This document shows positions 1 to 8,774 of a stretch of DNA of 64,000 nucleotides, in pieces (the first letter of the stretch is position 1; each line of letters opens with the position of its first letter). The position numbers and the translations under genes are program-made. The notes beneath the pieces were generated by a model that had not been told where the DNA came from, ran no database searches, and saw only the letters and a list, made by a program, of their open reading frames with translations. The stretch lies in contig JACPYX010000019.1 of NCBI GenBank assembly GCA_016195815.1, positions 156,725-220,724 on the forward strand, read 5' to 3'. This DNA is from Chloroflexota bacterium. GTDB taxonomy: Bacteria; Chloroflexota; Anaerolineae; Anaerolineales; Villigracilaceae.

Positions 1-1181
1 CATGGATTGACAACCGTGCTGGATGTGCGGATTTCAAAGTGCAGGTGCGGGCCGCTCGAGTTGCCGGTACTGCCGATCGCACCAATCGTTTGGCCCTGTG
101 TTACATTGTCTCCGCAGCCTACAAAGATCTCGCTCAAGTGCGCGTATAACGATTGGAAGCCGTTGCCATGATCAATCATGATCATATTGCCATAACCATA
201 ATTGTTCCAGCCTGCGTACACTACCACGCCGCCGTCGGTCGCCGCCACATTGTCGCCTTGGTTGCCCATCAAGTCCAGGCCTAGGTGGTTGGTCTTGATG
301 GAATAATCGTAACCCGACAGAACATGCTTGGCGGTTGGATAAACAAACGTTCCATAGCCGACCGCGCCGCCGTTGACAGCCGGGCAGGCGCCAGGGCCTC
401 CTACTTGCGCGCTGGCCGGGTTCGAGCGGGTAATCCCCAATGGCACTTGTCCGGGCGTATGATATTGATACTTGCCGCCGGGAACAAAGATCCACGTGCC
501 GGGTTTGATATTGGGAAGCGCATAATCGCCGATGGTATTCGGGTCAAGTTGATTAAGCGGGTAGTTGACAATATCCTCCGGTTTCACTTCATAGTAACTT
601 GCCACGCCGTTCAAGCCTTCGCCCGCCTGCCATTCGCGATAGACGCCGTCTTCAGGCATGATATTTAATTCCTGTCCGGGTTTAAGGTTGTCCGGGTCGT
701 CCAAAAGAACATAGTAGTTGGCCGCGAAAACAGTCTTTGGTTGCAGGCCAAACTTATCGGCTATGCCGATTATCGTATCGCCTGCCACGACTGTATATTT
801 TGTGATTCCCTGCCGCGCCCGCGTGGGGACGCTGGTGTGAATATTTGTTTGACGGAGAATGCCGAAGGAGGATACATCCTGGGGCAGGGATGAGGCCGGC
901 GCGGGTGCGGCCAGAGTCGGACCTTGAAGCGGCCCGTCGTTGCCCTGCGCTTTTGCCTCGGGCAGGCGGAAATACGTCTGCGCCAGCCAGATCACGAGCG
1001 CAACTGCAAGGACCGAGAAGATATTGGTCGCAGCGCGCAATAACGATTCGCCCAATCCCATTTGGATCAGGCTCTGCATCCAGCTTGAAACGCGATTTGG
1101 TTTGCCGGTGGAGAAAGTTTCCTGTGGCTCTGAAGATTCCCCGCTTTGCGCTTTTGAGTTGTCTTTGAATTTTCTCTGCAT
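1..1181 (-). CDS. LysM / M23 peptidase (3' end beyond window)
   Basis: Membrane-anchored cell-wall endopeptidase, truncated by the left edge; about 393 residues are visible. A cytoplasmic N-terminus precedes one membrane segment near residues 53-70. A LysM domain follows near 128-175 (begins KYTVVAGDTIIGIADKFG) and a weaker LysM-like unit near 180-235. The M23 (LytM) domain fills the remainder: it has NHLGLDLMG, carrying the first His and Asp zinc ligands, GNMIMIDHG, and GPHLHFEI near the window edge, whose HLH supplies the last ligand. The start is the ATG at 1181, chosen because its frame stays open to the edge. M23 enzymes with LysM repeats cut peptidoglycan cross-bridges and act in envelope remodelling; the exact bond cannot be told from here. 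The key residues look intact, so I expect an active enzyme. Confidence 0.9.
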   Translation of the reverse strand, partial: MQRKFKDNSKAQSGESSEPQETFSTGKPNRVSSWMQSLIQMGLGESLLRAATNIFSVLAVALVIWLAQTYFRLPEAKAQGNDGPLQGPTLAAPAPASSLPQDVSSFGILRQTNIHTSVPTRARQGITKYTVVAGDTIIGIADKFGLQPKTVFAANYYVLLDDPDNLKPGQELNIMPEDGVYREWQAGEGLNGVASYYEVKPEDIVNYPLNQLDPNTIGDYALPNIKPGTWIFVPGGKYQYHTPGQVPLGITRSNPASAQVGGPGACPAVNGGAVGYGTFVYPTAKHVLSGYDYSIKTNHLGLDLMGNQGDNVAATDGGVVVYAGWNNYGYGNMIMIDHGNGFQSLYAHLSEIFVGCGDNVTQGQTIGAIGSTGNSSGPHLHFEIRTSSTVVNP

Positions 1182-1277
1182 TTGTTCTCCGCAAAAATGA
1201 TAACATGCCGGGAATCGAGCGTCAAGCAAGCCTGCCAAACGCTAACCTGACGCTAAGCTTGCGTCTTCCATACAAAC

Positions 1278-1946
1278 TTAAGCAGGCACAATACATTCGG
1301 GGCGGTCGTTTGCCGGGCTGTTCACAAGCGTCGAAACGGGATAGGCTTCCATTAATTCGGCGGGGAAAGGCCTGATTAACGATTGCAGGCTTTCGGGAGT
1401 TCGAGGCGCAGAGTCCAGCCAATCGGCGTAATTTTGTGATTCGAGAATTACCGGCATTCTGTTATGGATCGTGGTCATGAGTTTATTGGGCGCGGTCGTG
1501 ATGATCGCGCAGGAGCGGACGAATGAACCGTCGGTGGAATGCCATTCGTCCCACAGGCCCGCAAAAGCGAAAGGCTTGCCGGTTTTCAAATGAATGAAAT
1601 GCGGGATCTTTGTTTTTGTCCCGGGCACGGACTTCCATTCATAAAATCCATCGGCCAGAATCAAACAGCGTTTGTATTTATAACTGCCGCGAAATGAAGG
1701 CTTCTCGGCCAACGTCTCGCCGCGCGCGTTGATGAGCTTGTTTCCTATGGCTGGGTCTTTAGCCCACGATGGGATCAGGCCCCATATAAAAAAGTCGGCT
1801 GTGTTTTTTGTGTTGTTGGGAATGACCAGCACCGGCTGCGTCGGCGCGATGTTAAAGCGCGGCGCAAATTTGGCGGGGAAGGTGCAACCTTCAAACGCAT
1901 CCTTCAAATCGGCGGGATCAACGGTTAAAGTAAATCGTCCGCACAT
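1278..1946 (-). CDS. SRAP domain protein (HMCES/YedK family)
   Basis: SOS-response-associated peptidase family protein, 222 residues, the usual length. After Met removal the second residue is Cys (MCGRFTLT), the nucleophile that forms a thiazolidine cross-link with abasic sites in single-stranded DNA. The family's RFNIAPTQ, NARGET and GFYEW blocks and the late IHNRMP block with its active-site His are all visible. It shields abasic sites in ssDNA at replication forks. The start ATG overlaps the stop of the upstream selB by one base (TAATG), so translation is probably coupled. That pairing is positional and no functional link with selenocysteine is implied. Confidence 0.95.
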   Translation of the reverse strand: MCGRFTLTVDPADLKDAFEGCTFPAKFAPRFNIAPTQPVLVIPNNTKNTADFFIWGLIPSWAKDPAIGNKLINARGETLAEKPSFRGSYKYKRCLILADGFYEWKSVPGTKTKIPHFIHLKTGKPFAFAGLWDEWHSTDGSFVRSCAIITTAPNKLMTTIHNRMPVILESQNYADWLDSAPRTPESLQSLIRPFPAELMEAYPVSTLVNSPANDRPECIVPA

Positions 1947-3817
1947 TATGTCCTCAACTTTCGATAATCGCCATCCCGTATCGTCACGCCGATGGCGTCC
2001 AAATGCTCCAGCAAAGCCTGCGCGTATTTGCGGCTGGTGTTAAACAAGTCTCGAACTTCTGCCAGCGTGATCTGTCCACTTGATCTCAGCGCCGCGATAG
2101 TTTTGCTCACCATCAAATCATAATCCGCTTTACGAAAGACGACATCTGCCGAGATTGCAACCAACTCATTTGATTCGACTAAAGCGTTGACAATTTCCTC
2201 GCCGGCCTCCGCTTCGCATTCTTTGACAGATGGCGGGCTGAACGGACTCTGCGCGAACTTCCGCATCAAAGCCTCGACTTTGGCCTGCTGGCCGTTATCG
2301 AACTTTATCTCGTGCGACGGTTGGCTGACGATGGTCATGTCCTCGCGCAATATGTTGCGTATTACGTAATACGTAACAAGAGCGTTGAAGACACGCGACG
2401 ATAACTTTAACTTGCTTTTGAGTTCTTCGCGCGGGATGCCGCGCCGGAGCGGAAAGTTTTTGTGATAGGTTTCGACGATCTGCAAAGTTTTGGCTTGCAG
2501 TTCACTCCAATGGGGAAAAGCCGCGAAAAGTTCATCGTCAATTTTGATGAGCTTTCCACTTTCCAGCAATTCGTTCATTGCTTCTGCGGCGGAATCTTTT
2601 TCCAGCCGCGAGCGCGTCACGATTTCTTTTGATGGTGCGATGCCAGCCGCCAGCGCGGCCTCGAACAGAACGTCAGGTGGCGAACCTTGCAAAAGTGATT
2701 CCAAACTTTTCAAAACAGAATCGTCGAAACGTTTGTGGCGGCCTTTCGGTTGTGGGTCAACAATCATGCCGCCGCCGAGAGTCTCGCCGGGAGATGGGCG
2801 CCGCAAAATGTACCGGTCGCCGCGTACGGCTACGATTGGTTCGCGCAATTCGAGCTGTATCCAGCCTTCGTCGCCGGGCGCGAGTTCCTCCGCGCCAAGC
2901 AAACGGACGGTTGCAATCGTTTCACTCGCGCCGATGAAGATTTTTGCTTCGCTGGAATGTTTGAGCGGAGAGGCGGAATCTTTGAGCAAACGAAAGCGCG
3001 TGTCCACACGGCGGGTAGCATGATATTGGCCGGGATGAGTCAGCACTTCGCCGCGTTGGATTTGTTCGGCGGCAATGCCTGAGATGTTGACCGCCGTGCG
3101 TGAACCGGCGATAGCGGTCTCTTCTTTTTTTTTGTGTGTTTGTAATCCGCGCACGCGCCCTGTTAACCCGCTCGGCAAAATTTGTACTTCATCACCGACT
3201 GAGATGTGTCCATCGCTCAGGGTACCGGTGACAACCGCACCGAATCCGCTCATAATAAAGACGCGGTCAATGGGCAGGCGCGGGCGTCCGAGATCGAGAC
3301 GGGCGGGTTTTTGTTGAAGGATGTCGGCGAGAGTCGCTGTCAGTCCGTCGAGTCCGCTTCGGGTCCGGGCCGAGACGCGCAGGATGGGCGCCTCTCGCAG
3401 GATGGTTTCTTTGACGGCTGTCCGCACATCGGATTCAATTAAGTCGAGCCAGTCGTTATCTGGAATGAGATCAGTTTTGGTTAAGACAATTATTCCGGCG
3501 GGAATTTGAAGCAGATCGAGGATGGCGAGATGTTCTTTGGTTTGCGGCATCACGCCTTCGTCTGCGGCGATGACGAGCAGCGCCGCATCAATGCCGCCCA
3601 CGCCCGCCAGCATGTTCTCGATGAAGTCGCGGTGACCGGGCACATCCACGATGCCAATCTCTTCGCCGTTGGGCAGGGTCAACCAGCCGAAGCCAAGTTC
3701 GATGGTCATCTCGCGCGCCTGCTCTTCTTTGAGACGGTCGGGATGTGTGCCAGTGAGCGCCGCAATGAGCGTGGACTTTCCGTGATCAACGTGGCCGGCT
3801 GTGCCGATAACGCGCAT
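1946..3817 (-). CDS. selB: selenocysteine-specific elongation factor SelB
   Basis: GTPase that delivers selenocysteinyl-tRNA to UGA codons marked by a SECIS hairpin; 623 residues, close to E. coli SelB. The N-terminal G domain has GHVDHGKS (P-loop), DVPGH (G3) and TKTD (G4). EF-Tu-like domains II and III follow (for example FIMSGFGAVVTGTL and GDRYILRRPSPGETLGGG), then C-terminal winged-helix modules that in SelB bind the SECIS element. It starts at the ATG at 3817, and the 3' end couples to the SRAP gene. No selA, selD or tRNA-Sec gene was found in this window, so the rest of the pathway must lie elsewhere if it exists. Identification rests on G-domain sequence plus the winged-helix tail. Confidence 0.93.
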   Translation of the reverse strand: MRVIGTAGHVDHGKSTLIAALTGTHPDRLKEEQAREMTIELGFGWLTLPNGEEIGIVDVPGHRDFIENMLAGVGGIDAALLVIAADEGVMPQTKEHLAILDLLQIPAGIIVLTKTDLIPDNDWLDLIESDVRTAVKETILREAPILRVSARTRSGLDGLTATLADILQQKPARLDLGRPRLPIDRVFIMSGFGAVVTGTLSDGHISVGDEVQILPSGLTGRVRGLQTHKKKEETAIAGSRTAVNISGIAAEQIQRGEVLTHPGQYHATRRVDTRFRLLKDSASPLKHSSEAKIFIGASETIATVRLLGAEELAPGDEGWIQLELREPIVAVRGDRYILRRPSPGETLGGGMIVDPQPKGRHKRFDDSVLKSLESLLQGSPPDVLFEAALAAGIAPSKEIVTRSRLEKDSAAEAMNELLESGKLIKIDDELFAAFPHWSELQAKTLQIVETYHKNFPLRRGIPREELKSKLKLSSRVFNALVTYYVIRNILREDMTIVSQPSHEIKFDNGQQAKVEALMRKFAQSPFSPPSVKECEAEAGEEIVNALVESNELVAISADVVFRKADYDLMVSKTIAALRSSGQITLAEVRDLFNTSRKYAQALLEHLDAIGVTIRDGDYRKLRT

Positions 3818-3827
3818 GGATTAAGAA

Positions 3828-3871
3828 TCTTTCTTCTTTCCTCTTTCCAAAAGAAGGATGAAAGAAGAAAG
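3828..3871. repeat. inverted-repeat spacer between coiled-coil gene and selB
   Basis: A perfect 14-bp inverted repeat (ATCTTTCTTCTTTC paired with GAAAGAAGAAAGAT) surrounds a short spacer that itself holds more CTTTCC/GAAGGA units. It lies in the 66-bp gap between two minus-strand genes. It could form a purine-rich hairpin that attenuates readthrough into selB, but its quasi-tandem nature also matches the micro-repeats elsewhere in the window. Confidence 0.7.
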
Positions 3872-3883
3872 ATGGAGTTGATA

Positions 3884-5086
3884 TTATTTGGCTGTTGTTT
3901 TCTTTGTCTTTTTACCGTGGCCCATGATGCGCTCATAAGTCGTGAGCCATTCATTGGCAACGTTCATTAATTCCTGCAATTGTTTTTCAGTGGTGTCGGT
4001 GGTCTGATGGACTTGATCTTGCAGGGTTTGGGCGGCGTCGTCAAGCAGGGTGATGCGTTCTTCGACTTTGTCCATGTCTTTGCGAAGATCGCGCATGGAT
4101 TCTTCCTGTGAGAGCGAATGCCCCGTCCAGCGTTTTTGCTCGTCAGCTTTGAAGGCCACCCATTCCTGGCGGACGCGGTCTTCGGCCAGTCTTTGCATTT
4201 CGCTGATTTCGGCAATGCGGCGTTCGAGTTTCTGGTTGAGTTCGGTGTAGGCGTCCTGGGCGCGTTTGGCAGCGCGGATGGAATCGTCCAGCGCGGCGAC
4301 CTGGATATCCATATTCTCGGCCTGTTTTTTGAAGGCGTCGTATTTCAACTGCCAATCTTTCCAGGCGCGGTCACGGTCCACCTGGGACATGGCTTGTTGT
4401 TCGAGAAAAGCCGTCTGCGCATCTTTGCGTTCGGACTCTGTTGCGAGCAGTTCGCCCATGCGATTTTCCAGGTTGCGGATGCTGTCGCCGTAGATGATAA
4501 CCTTGTCGCGCGCTTCGTCCGCGCGTTTGCGGATGGACGCCAGTTCTCCCTGGAGGTCGGCCACGCGTTTGACGTCTTGCCTGCGCGCGTCTTCAAGAGT
4601 CTTTTGCGCGGGCATGATCGGCTCGATGGTTTTGATGACCGTCTCGACTTTTTGTCCCATGTCTTGCACGGCCAGAGACAGGCGCTGTTCCTCAATGGAG
4701 CGCTCTTTGAATTTTTTATTGAGATCTTCGGCTTTGATCGTCGAAGCATCGAGCTTTGCAATGGCCTTATTGATCCCTTCGAGTTCCGCGTGGTGAAGTT
4801 TGGCGGCTTCGCGCTCTCGGCGCTCGGCGCGCTTCTCAATTCCTTCCATCAACTTGGTCATGTCCGTGCGCTGTTTTGTCAGCATGGCATCAAACTGATT
4901 GGCGCGTTCGGCTGCCGGGCCGATCTCGGAGACTTCTTTCGACAAGGCTTTAATTTGCTTGGTCAGCGCGTTGACGCTGCCTTCCAGCGAAGCGAGCCGT
5001 TCTTCCACGGCAGAGACGGCGGTTTTGTTTTTGCGTTGTTGTTCGTCGAGCCATTCGAGTCGTTTCGTGATCTGTTCGAATTCCAT
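3884..5086 (-). CDS. long coiled-coil protein, unknown function
   Basis: Protein of 400 residues that is almost entirely predicted coiled coil: heptad-like spacing of Leu/Ile with Lys, Glu, Gln and Arg throughout, few Gly or Pro, no signal peptide and no membrane segment. The C-terminus is basic (HGKKTKKTTAK). I see no nucleotide-binding motif, so it is not an SMC ATPase despite superficial similarity to SMC arms. It is probably a cytoplasmic structural or scaffolding protein. It lies upstream of selB on the same strand, separated by the inverted repeat. A long reading frame also exists on the opposite strand here, but the heptad pattern and codon use favour the minus strand. Confidence 0.75.
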   Translation of the reverse strand: MEFEQITKRLEWLDEQQRKNKTAVSAVEERLASLEGSVNALTKQIKALSKEVSEIGPAAERANQFDAMLTKQRTDMTKLMEGIEKRAERREREAAKLHHAELEGINKAIAKLDASTIKAEDLNKKFKERSIEEQRLSLAVQDMGQKVETVIKTIEPIMPAQKTLEDARRQDVKRVADLQGELASIRKRADEARDKVIIYGDSIRNLENRMGELLATESERKDAQTAFLEQQAMSQVDRDRAWKDWQLKYDAFKKQAENMDIQVAALDDSIRAAKRAQDAYTELNQKLERRIAEISEMQRLAEDRVRQEWVAFKADEQKRWTGHSLSQEESMRDLRKDMDKVEERITLLDDAAQTLQDQVHQTTDTTEKQLQELMNVANEWLTTYERIMGHGKKTKKTTAK

Positions 5087-5135
5087 GAACTCCTCCAGCG
5101 AGTGAATAAATTATAGCATGGCTGATGAATGGGCT

Positions 5136-6539
5136 TTAGCGGCCAAGACGCTGGAACATGAGAGGAAGCTCTTCAAGGATCGGACGAAGCGCCTGCGGAA
5201 ATAATCCCAGAATGAAAAGCCCGATCAGACCGACCCCCAACATGCCGCGCTGAACCCAGGTTTCTCTTGAGACCCAGGCTGTTTCTTCTTTGTTCATAAC
5301 GAGCACTGCCAGCATCCGCGCCGCACCGATCAATAAGCCCAACAATCCTACCAGGAACCAGACTGCCGACCCTAAAGATTGCTGTCCCAATCCTTCCCAT
5401 AAGGCAATGCGTGGAGGAAAGCCGGCCAATAGCGGGAAGCCTGCAGTGGAAAGCGAGGCAAGGATCAAGCCGGCAGATGCGAGCGGATAAGAGCGCGCCA
5501 ATCCCTGCATGGACGTGAAGCGCAGAGGCTCGTCGTTGTTTTTTATTTTTAAGATCGAAAGGGAAAGCGACCAGATGGCGATACCCAGTCCGCGGGCGGG
5601 GATGAGCAGGAAGGTTATATCGGTGGACGTTGCTGGGTTGAGGCCGAGCGCTATCAGGATAAAACCAGTTTCAGCGACCGCCGTGTATGCCATCAATCGT
5701 CCCGCGTGACGCTGGAACGCGGCCCACAATCCGCCGGTCACCACCATGAGCAAGCCTGTCGCGCGCAAACCTGCCAGCAACTGGGCAGAGGTTCGCAGCC
5801 AGGCATAACGGTCGAGGAAGCCCATTCCATAAATACTTGCAATCGTTGGCAGCGACCAGAGTAGAAAGCCGACGATATAGGGTGAACTTTCATCCATCAC
5901 TTGCGGGATCCAATTGTAAAGCGGAAAGACTGCCAATAAAAAAGCAAAGCCCAGGCCAAGCATGACCGTGGATTGAATTGTGAGTGCGAGATCGCCGGGA
6001 CTGGCTTCAACACCCGCCAGCAGCCATCCCGCAAAAAGAATAAAAGGCATGCCCAGCGTTTGATAGATCAAGAAGCGCACCAGGCCGCGCCCCGGAGTTT
6101 GATTCAAGGGAGAGATCATCGGGATCGCAACCAACACCGCGATCTCGATTAGCAGGGCAGCGAAGAGAAACGGCTGGACGGCAATGGACGCCACCAACAA
6201 CCCTGTGATTATCAATCCAAAGGGAACCAGGCGGCGCGCAACGCCCGCGGCTTCCGCACCAAAGAACCACAACGCGCACATGCCGTAGACGATTACCAGA
6301 AATGGGGCGTGGGTGGGATTCAAAACCAGACTGCGCCCAAACAGGGATGCGGATGATGCAATCTTAAGTGAAAACGGCCCAAGCCGCAGTGCTTCGTCAA
6401 TCGGGACGATGAGCGCTATACCCGCTAAAAGAAGCGATGCCGCGCCGCCGGTGATGATGAGCAGGCGATCCCGCGCAACAAAAAACGTCAATGCCCCGAT
6501 CCCAATCGGAATCAAAATCCAAAGAAGGGGCGCGCTCAT
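5136..6539 (-). CDS. divergent NuoM/N-like (antiporter-type) membrane subunit
   Basis: Integral membrane protein, 467 residues and about 14 hydrophobic segments, of the proton-conducting transporter family (NuoL/M/N, MrpA/D, Hyf subunits). The family's TM7 region is recognisable as FPLYNWIPQVMDESSPYIVG and is followed by a TM8-like segment (GRLMAYTAVAETG). A TM5-type glutamate is present (LLIEIAVL). The lysines expected at TM7 and TM8 are not seen: the stretch after the WIP motif reads LLWSLPTIAS where the family normally has Lys. Its start overlaps the stop of the preceding 199-residue gene (ATGA), so the three membrane genes form one operon. Loss of key lysines suggests altered or lost pumping; the physiological partner is unknown. 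Confidence 0.8.
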   Translation of the reverse strand: MSAPLLWILIPIGIGALTFFVARDRLLIITGGAASLLLAGIALIVPIDEALRLGPFSLKIASSASLFGRSLVLNPTHAPFLVIVYGMCALWFFGAEAAGVARRLVPFGLIITGLLVASIAVQPFLFAALLIEIAVLVAIPMISPLNQTPGRGLVRFLIYQTLGMPFILFAGWLLAGVEASPGDLALTIQSTVMLGLGFAFLLAVFPLYNWIPQVMDESSPYIVGFLLWSLPTIASIYGMGFLDRYAWLRTSAQLLAGLRATGLLMVVTGGLWAAFQRHAGRLMAYTAVAETGFILIALGLNPATSTDITFLLIPARGLGIAIWSLSLSILKIKNNDEPLRFTSMQGLARSYPLASAGLILASLSTAGFPLLAGFPPRIALWEGLGQQSLGSAVWFLVGLLGLLIGAARMLAVLVMNKEETAWVSRETWVQRGMLGVGLIGLFILGLFPQALRPILEELPLMFQRLGR

Positions 6540-7135
6540 TCCAGTTCTTTCTCCGGGGTCGAGGCTGTGAGTAGATATGCGCCAACCAAACCCAGGCCGA
6601 GGTTGACAACCGATAGGAGCGCGGCGACCAGGATCGAACTTTCGATGGCGGCATAGATGATCTCGAAACCGGCCATGATCGTTAGAAGTCCGATGATGAC
6701 GCGCTCAAGCCGTGAATCAGTGCCGAGGTGAAGCAGGCCGGTTCCAACCAACAGGACGCCTCCGGCGATGACGGGCAATCCAATTCCTGGCACGGAGGTT
6801 TCGATGCGCGGCGTTGCCGACGCGGCCAGCACTGCGGCCGCGCCGACCATGAACAGGCGAAAGGCGCGGCCTTGAGGCCAGAACTGTTCAACACGCTCTT
6901 TGCGAACCGAAGTATTGCTGAGGGTCATGCCGAGCGCGGCGGCGGCCATCCAACCGGTCACGAGTTTGACCGCGGCCATGCCGGGCGGCCAATGTTGTGC
7001 CACCAGCCAGAAGACGCCAATGTATTGAACGGCCAGAAAGCCGATGTCCCAGCGCCAATCGCGGCTAAGCAGCAAACCAGTGGATATAACCAGCAGGAGA
7101 ACAACCGCGATCCAGGAGATAATGTTCGCCAGCAT
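6536..7135 (-). CDS. HyfE/NuoK-like membrane protein
   Basis: Hydrophobic protein of 199 residues with about six membrane segments. Size, composition and place between two antiporter-like subunits resemble HyfE/HycD-neighbour or NuoK-type subunits of group 4 hydrogenases and complex I; the family call is contextual because no decisive motif was found. The ATG at 7135 is chosen: it comes just after the upstream stop, and a longer frame would overlap that gene. The 3' end overlaps the next gene by four bases (ATGA). Confidence 0.6.
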   Translation of the reverse strand: MLANIISWIAVVLLLVISTGLLLSRDWRWDIGFLAVQYIGVFWLVAQHWPPGMAAVKLVTGWMAAAALGMTLSNTSVRKERVEQFWPQGRAFRLFMVGAAAVLAASATPRIETSVPGIGLPVIAGGVLLVGTGLLHLGTDSRLERVIIGLLTIMAGFEIIYAAIESSILVAALLSVVNLGLGLVGAYLLTASTPEKELE

Positions 7136-7136
7136 G

Positions 7137-8732
7137 CTATGGTTTCCTTTGAGTGAGTAAAGCGACGAACAGCACAAGAAACAGCAATGTCCACATGATG
7201 CCGCTCTCGCCTTCGAGGGTGTTTGAGATTGTCTGGCTTAAGCGTCCGAAGAAGCGATAAAGCCCCCACAGGTTTTGATAGAGTTGATCGAGTCGCGAAT
7301 TCGGCGCGGGTTGCACCCAGTGGGCGCGCACCGGATTCAGAACGGGAAAACGCGGCATAGCCCACAGCAGGCCCAGGGTCAGGAGAGATGCGGCGACGCT
7401 TGCACCCCACGCACCGATGCGCAACGCGCCATCCCAACCCCAAAATCCAAGCACAAGTTGAACAAAAAGCAGTACGCCAATTCCAGCCGGATATACGCCT
7501 TTGGTCCAGGTGGGTTGGGAATCCAACGAAGGGCGCGTCGAAGGCCGCAAGGCGTGGCGGATAAAGCCGACGATGATCATGGCTTGTGCGGTCAGGAAAA
7601 ATGGTAAGGCTAAAACAAAACCGCCGACGTTATTTTCCCAGCCGGAGGCCGTGAGCGATAAGGGCAAAGTTGAAAGAGTCCATGCTCCGATTAGCAGAAC
7701 GCGGTTGAGCCAGGTTTGTTGAACCGATGCAAGGAACAATGCTCCACCGGCCAGCACCAGCGCCACGCCCCAGGCCGTGGTCCCGGATGGATTGCCGCGC
7801 AATGCGGATGCAACGGCTAGGCCGGCGATTGCAATCACCCAAAATGGACGGCCCGCCAATTCGTCGGGCGCGCGCAGCCACATCCAGCCGCCATAAACCG
7901 CAGAGGCCAAAGCCAGAATAAGCAGTAAGGGCGTGAGCGGTGATGCCAAGCTTGATGCGGGAATGTGCGCCAGCAGAACAAGGCTGGATGTGGCCGATAC
8001 AAGACGCAGTGTTGTGCCAAGCCCGCGCCGCAAAGATGATTCAGATGCATATGGCAGGTGCAGAGGCAAGACGCCGAGTCGCAGCCCGGCCGCGACCAAG
8101 AGGAAAAGACCGGCTTGCGGGGGAGTGGATAGAAAGTCCATTGGCTTGCCCGCCGCGACGCTGACGATATCTGCCAATAAAAGCAGCACAATGCCCAGCG
8201 CCCGCGTGGAGAATGCAATCACGATCCGCTCGCTCGATTGCGAGCCGTTGACCGAGCGCAGCATCGTGATCAATTCAGTCAGGTCGAGGGCAGCCCAAAC
8301 CAATACAAGAGTCAGCGGATTATTAGCGGTTACAGCCAACAAACCCAGCGCGCACAAGGTTAACGAACCAGCCCACGATATTGAGTTGGGGAAGTCGGCG
8401 CGTACTGAAGCCGTTAGCAGGGTGGCTAATGCCAGAGTCGCCAAACTTAGAGCGTAAGGCCACGAAAGTCTGTCCGCAGCGAATGAGGGCGATTCTGAAA
8501 ATAAACTGGCAGGCTGCCAGGACGGTAAGGCCAAAGAAAGCGGCATTTGTGCCTGCCACAGCAAAACACTGATCCACGCCAGAAACGCGCCGCCCACTGC
8601 GACCAGCCAATTAAACCGGAATTCAGGCCGGGTGATGCGCAGAATAACCAACGCAAGGGCCGTAGCTAACAAAAGCAAAGTTGTGATTATGATCAACATG
8701 GGCGGCAGTATTTTATCAGTTTTGAGAAGCAT
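7137..8732 (-). CDS. divergent NuoL/M-like (antiporter-type) membrane subunit
   Basis: About 531 residues and 14 or more hydrophobic segments, first gene of the three-gene membrane operon. The family's TM5 glutamate appears in LDLTELITML and the TM7 loop as GVLPLHLPYASESS, but the following helix reads GTTLRLVSATSS with Arg where a conserved Lys would be expected. It is therefore a remote NuoL/M relative. No NuoB/C/D/F/G-type or hydrogenase subunit lies in the window. The start is uncertain: ATG at 8732 or ATG at 8699, neither with a clear ribosome-binding site. It is divergent from the DUF3048 gene and shares a very short intergenic region with it. Confidence 0.75.
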   Translation of the reverse strand: MLLKTDKILPPMLIIITTLLLLATALALVILRITRPEFRFNWLVAVGGAFLAWISVLLWQAQMPLSLALPSWQPASLFSESPSFAADRLSWPYALSLATLALATLLTASVRADFPNSISWAGSLTLCALGLLAVTANNPLTLVLVWAALDLTELITMLRSVNGSQSSERIVIAFSTRALGIVLLLLADIVSVAAGKPMDFLSTPPQAGLFLLVAAGLRLGVLPLHLPYASESSLRRGLGTTLRLVSATSSLVLLAHIPASSLASPLTPLLLILALASAVYGGWMWLRAPDELAGRPFWVIAIAGLAVASALRGNPSGTTAWGVALVLAGGALFLASVQQTWLNRVLLIGAWTLSTLPLSLTASGWENNVGGFVLALPFFLTAQAMIIVGFIRHALRPSTRPSLDSQPTWTKGVYPAGIGVLLFVQLVLGFWGWDGALRIGAWGASVAASLLTLGLLWAMPRFPVLNPVRAHWVQPAPNSRLDQLYQNLWGLYRFFGRLSQTISNTLEGESGIMWTLLFLVLFVALLTQRKP

Positions 8733-8774
8733 TTGCCACGCTTTGCGCGCTTGCGCTTTGGTAGAATCCAACCC

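Noticed and set aside
754..1206. Frames on both strands in the left-edge peptidase gene
   Set aside because: The M23/LysM frame runs from ATG 1181 to the edge and contains the domain motifs, so other frames are shadows.
3818..3883. tRNA-Sec beside selB
   Set aside because: The gap has only an inverted repeat of CTTTC/GAAAG units; no cloverleaf can be drawn.
4118..5116. Long plus-strand frame opposite the coiled-coil gene
   Set aside because: Its composition is the mirror of heptad-rich sequence (Phe/Leu-rich), it lacks a start with a ribosome-binding site, and the minus-strand frame has a convincing coiled coil.
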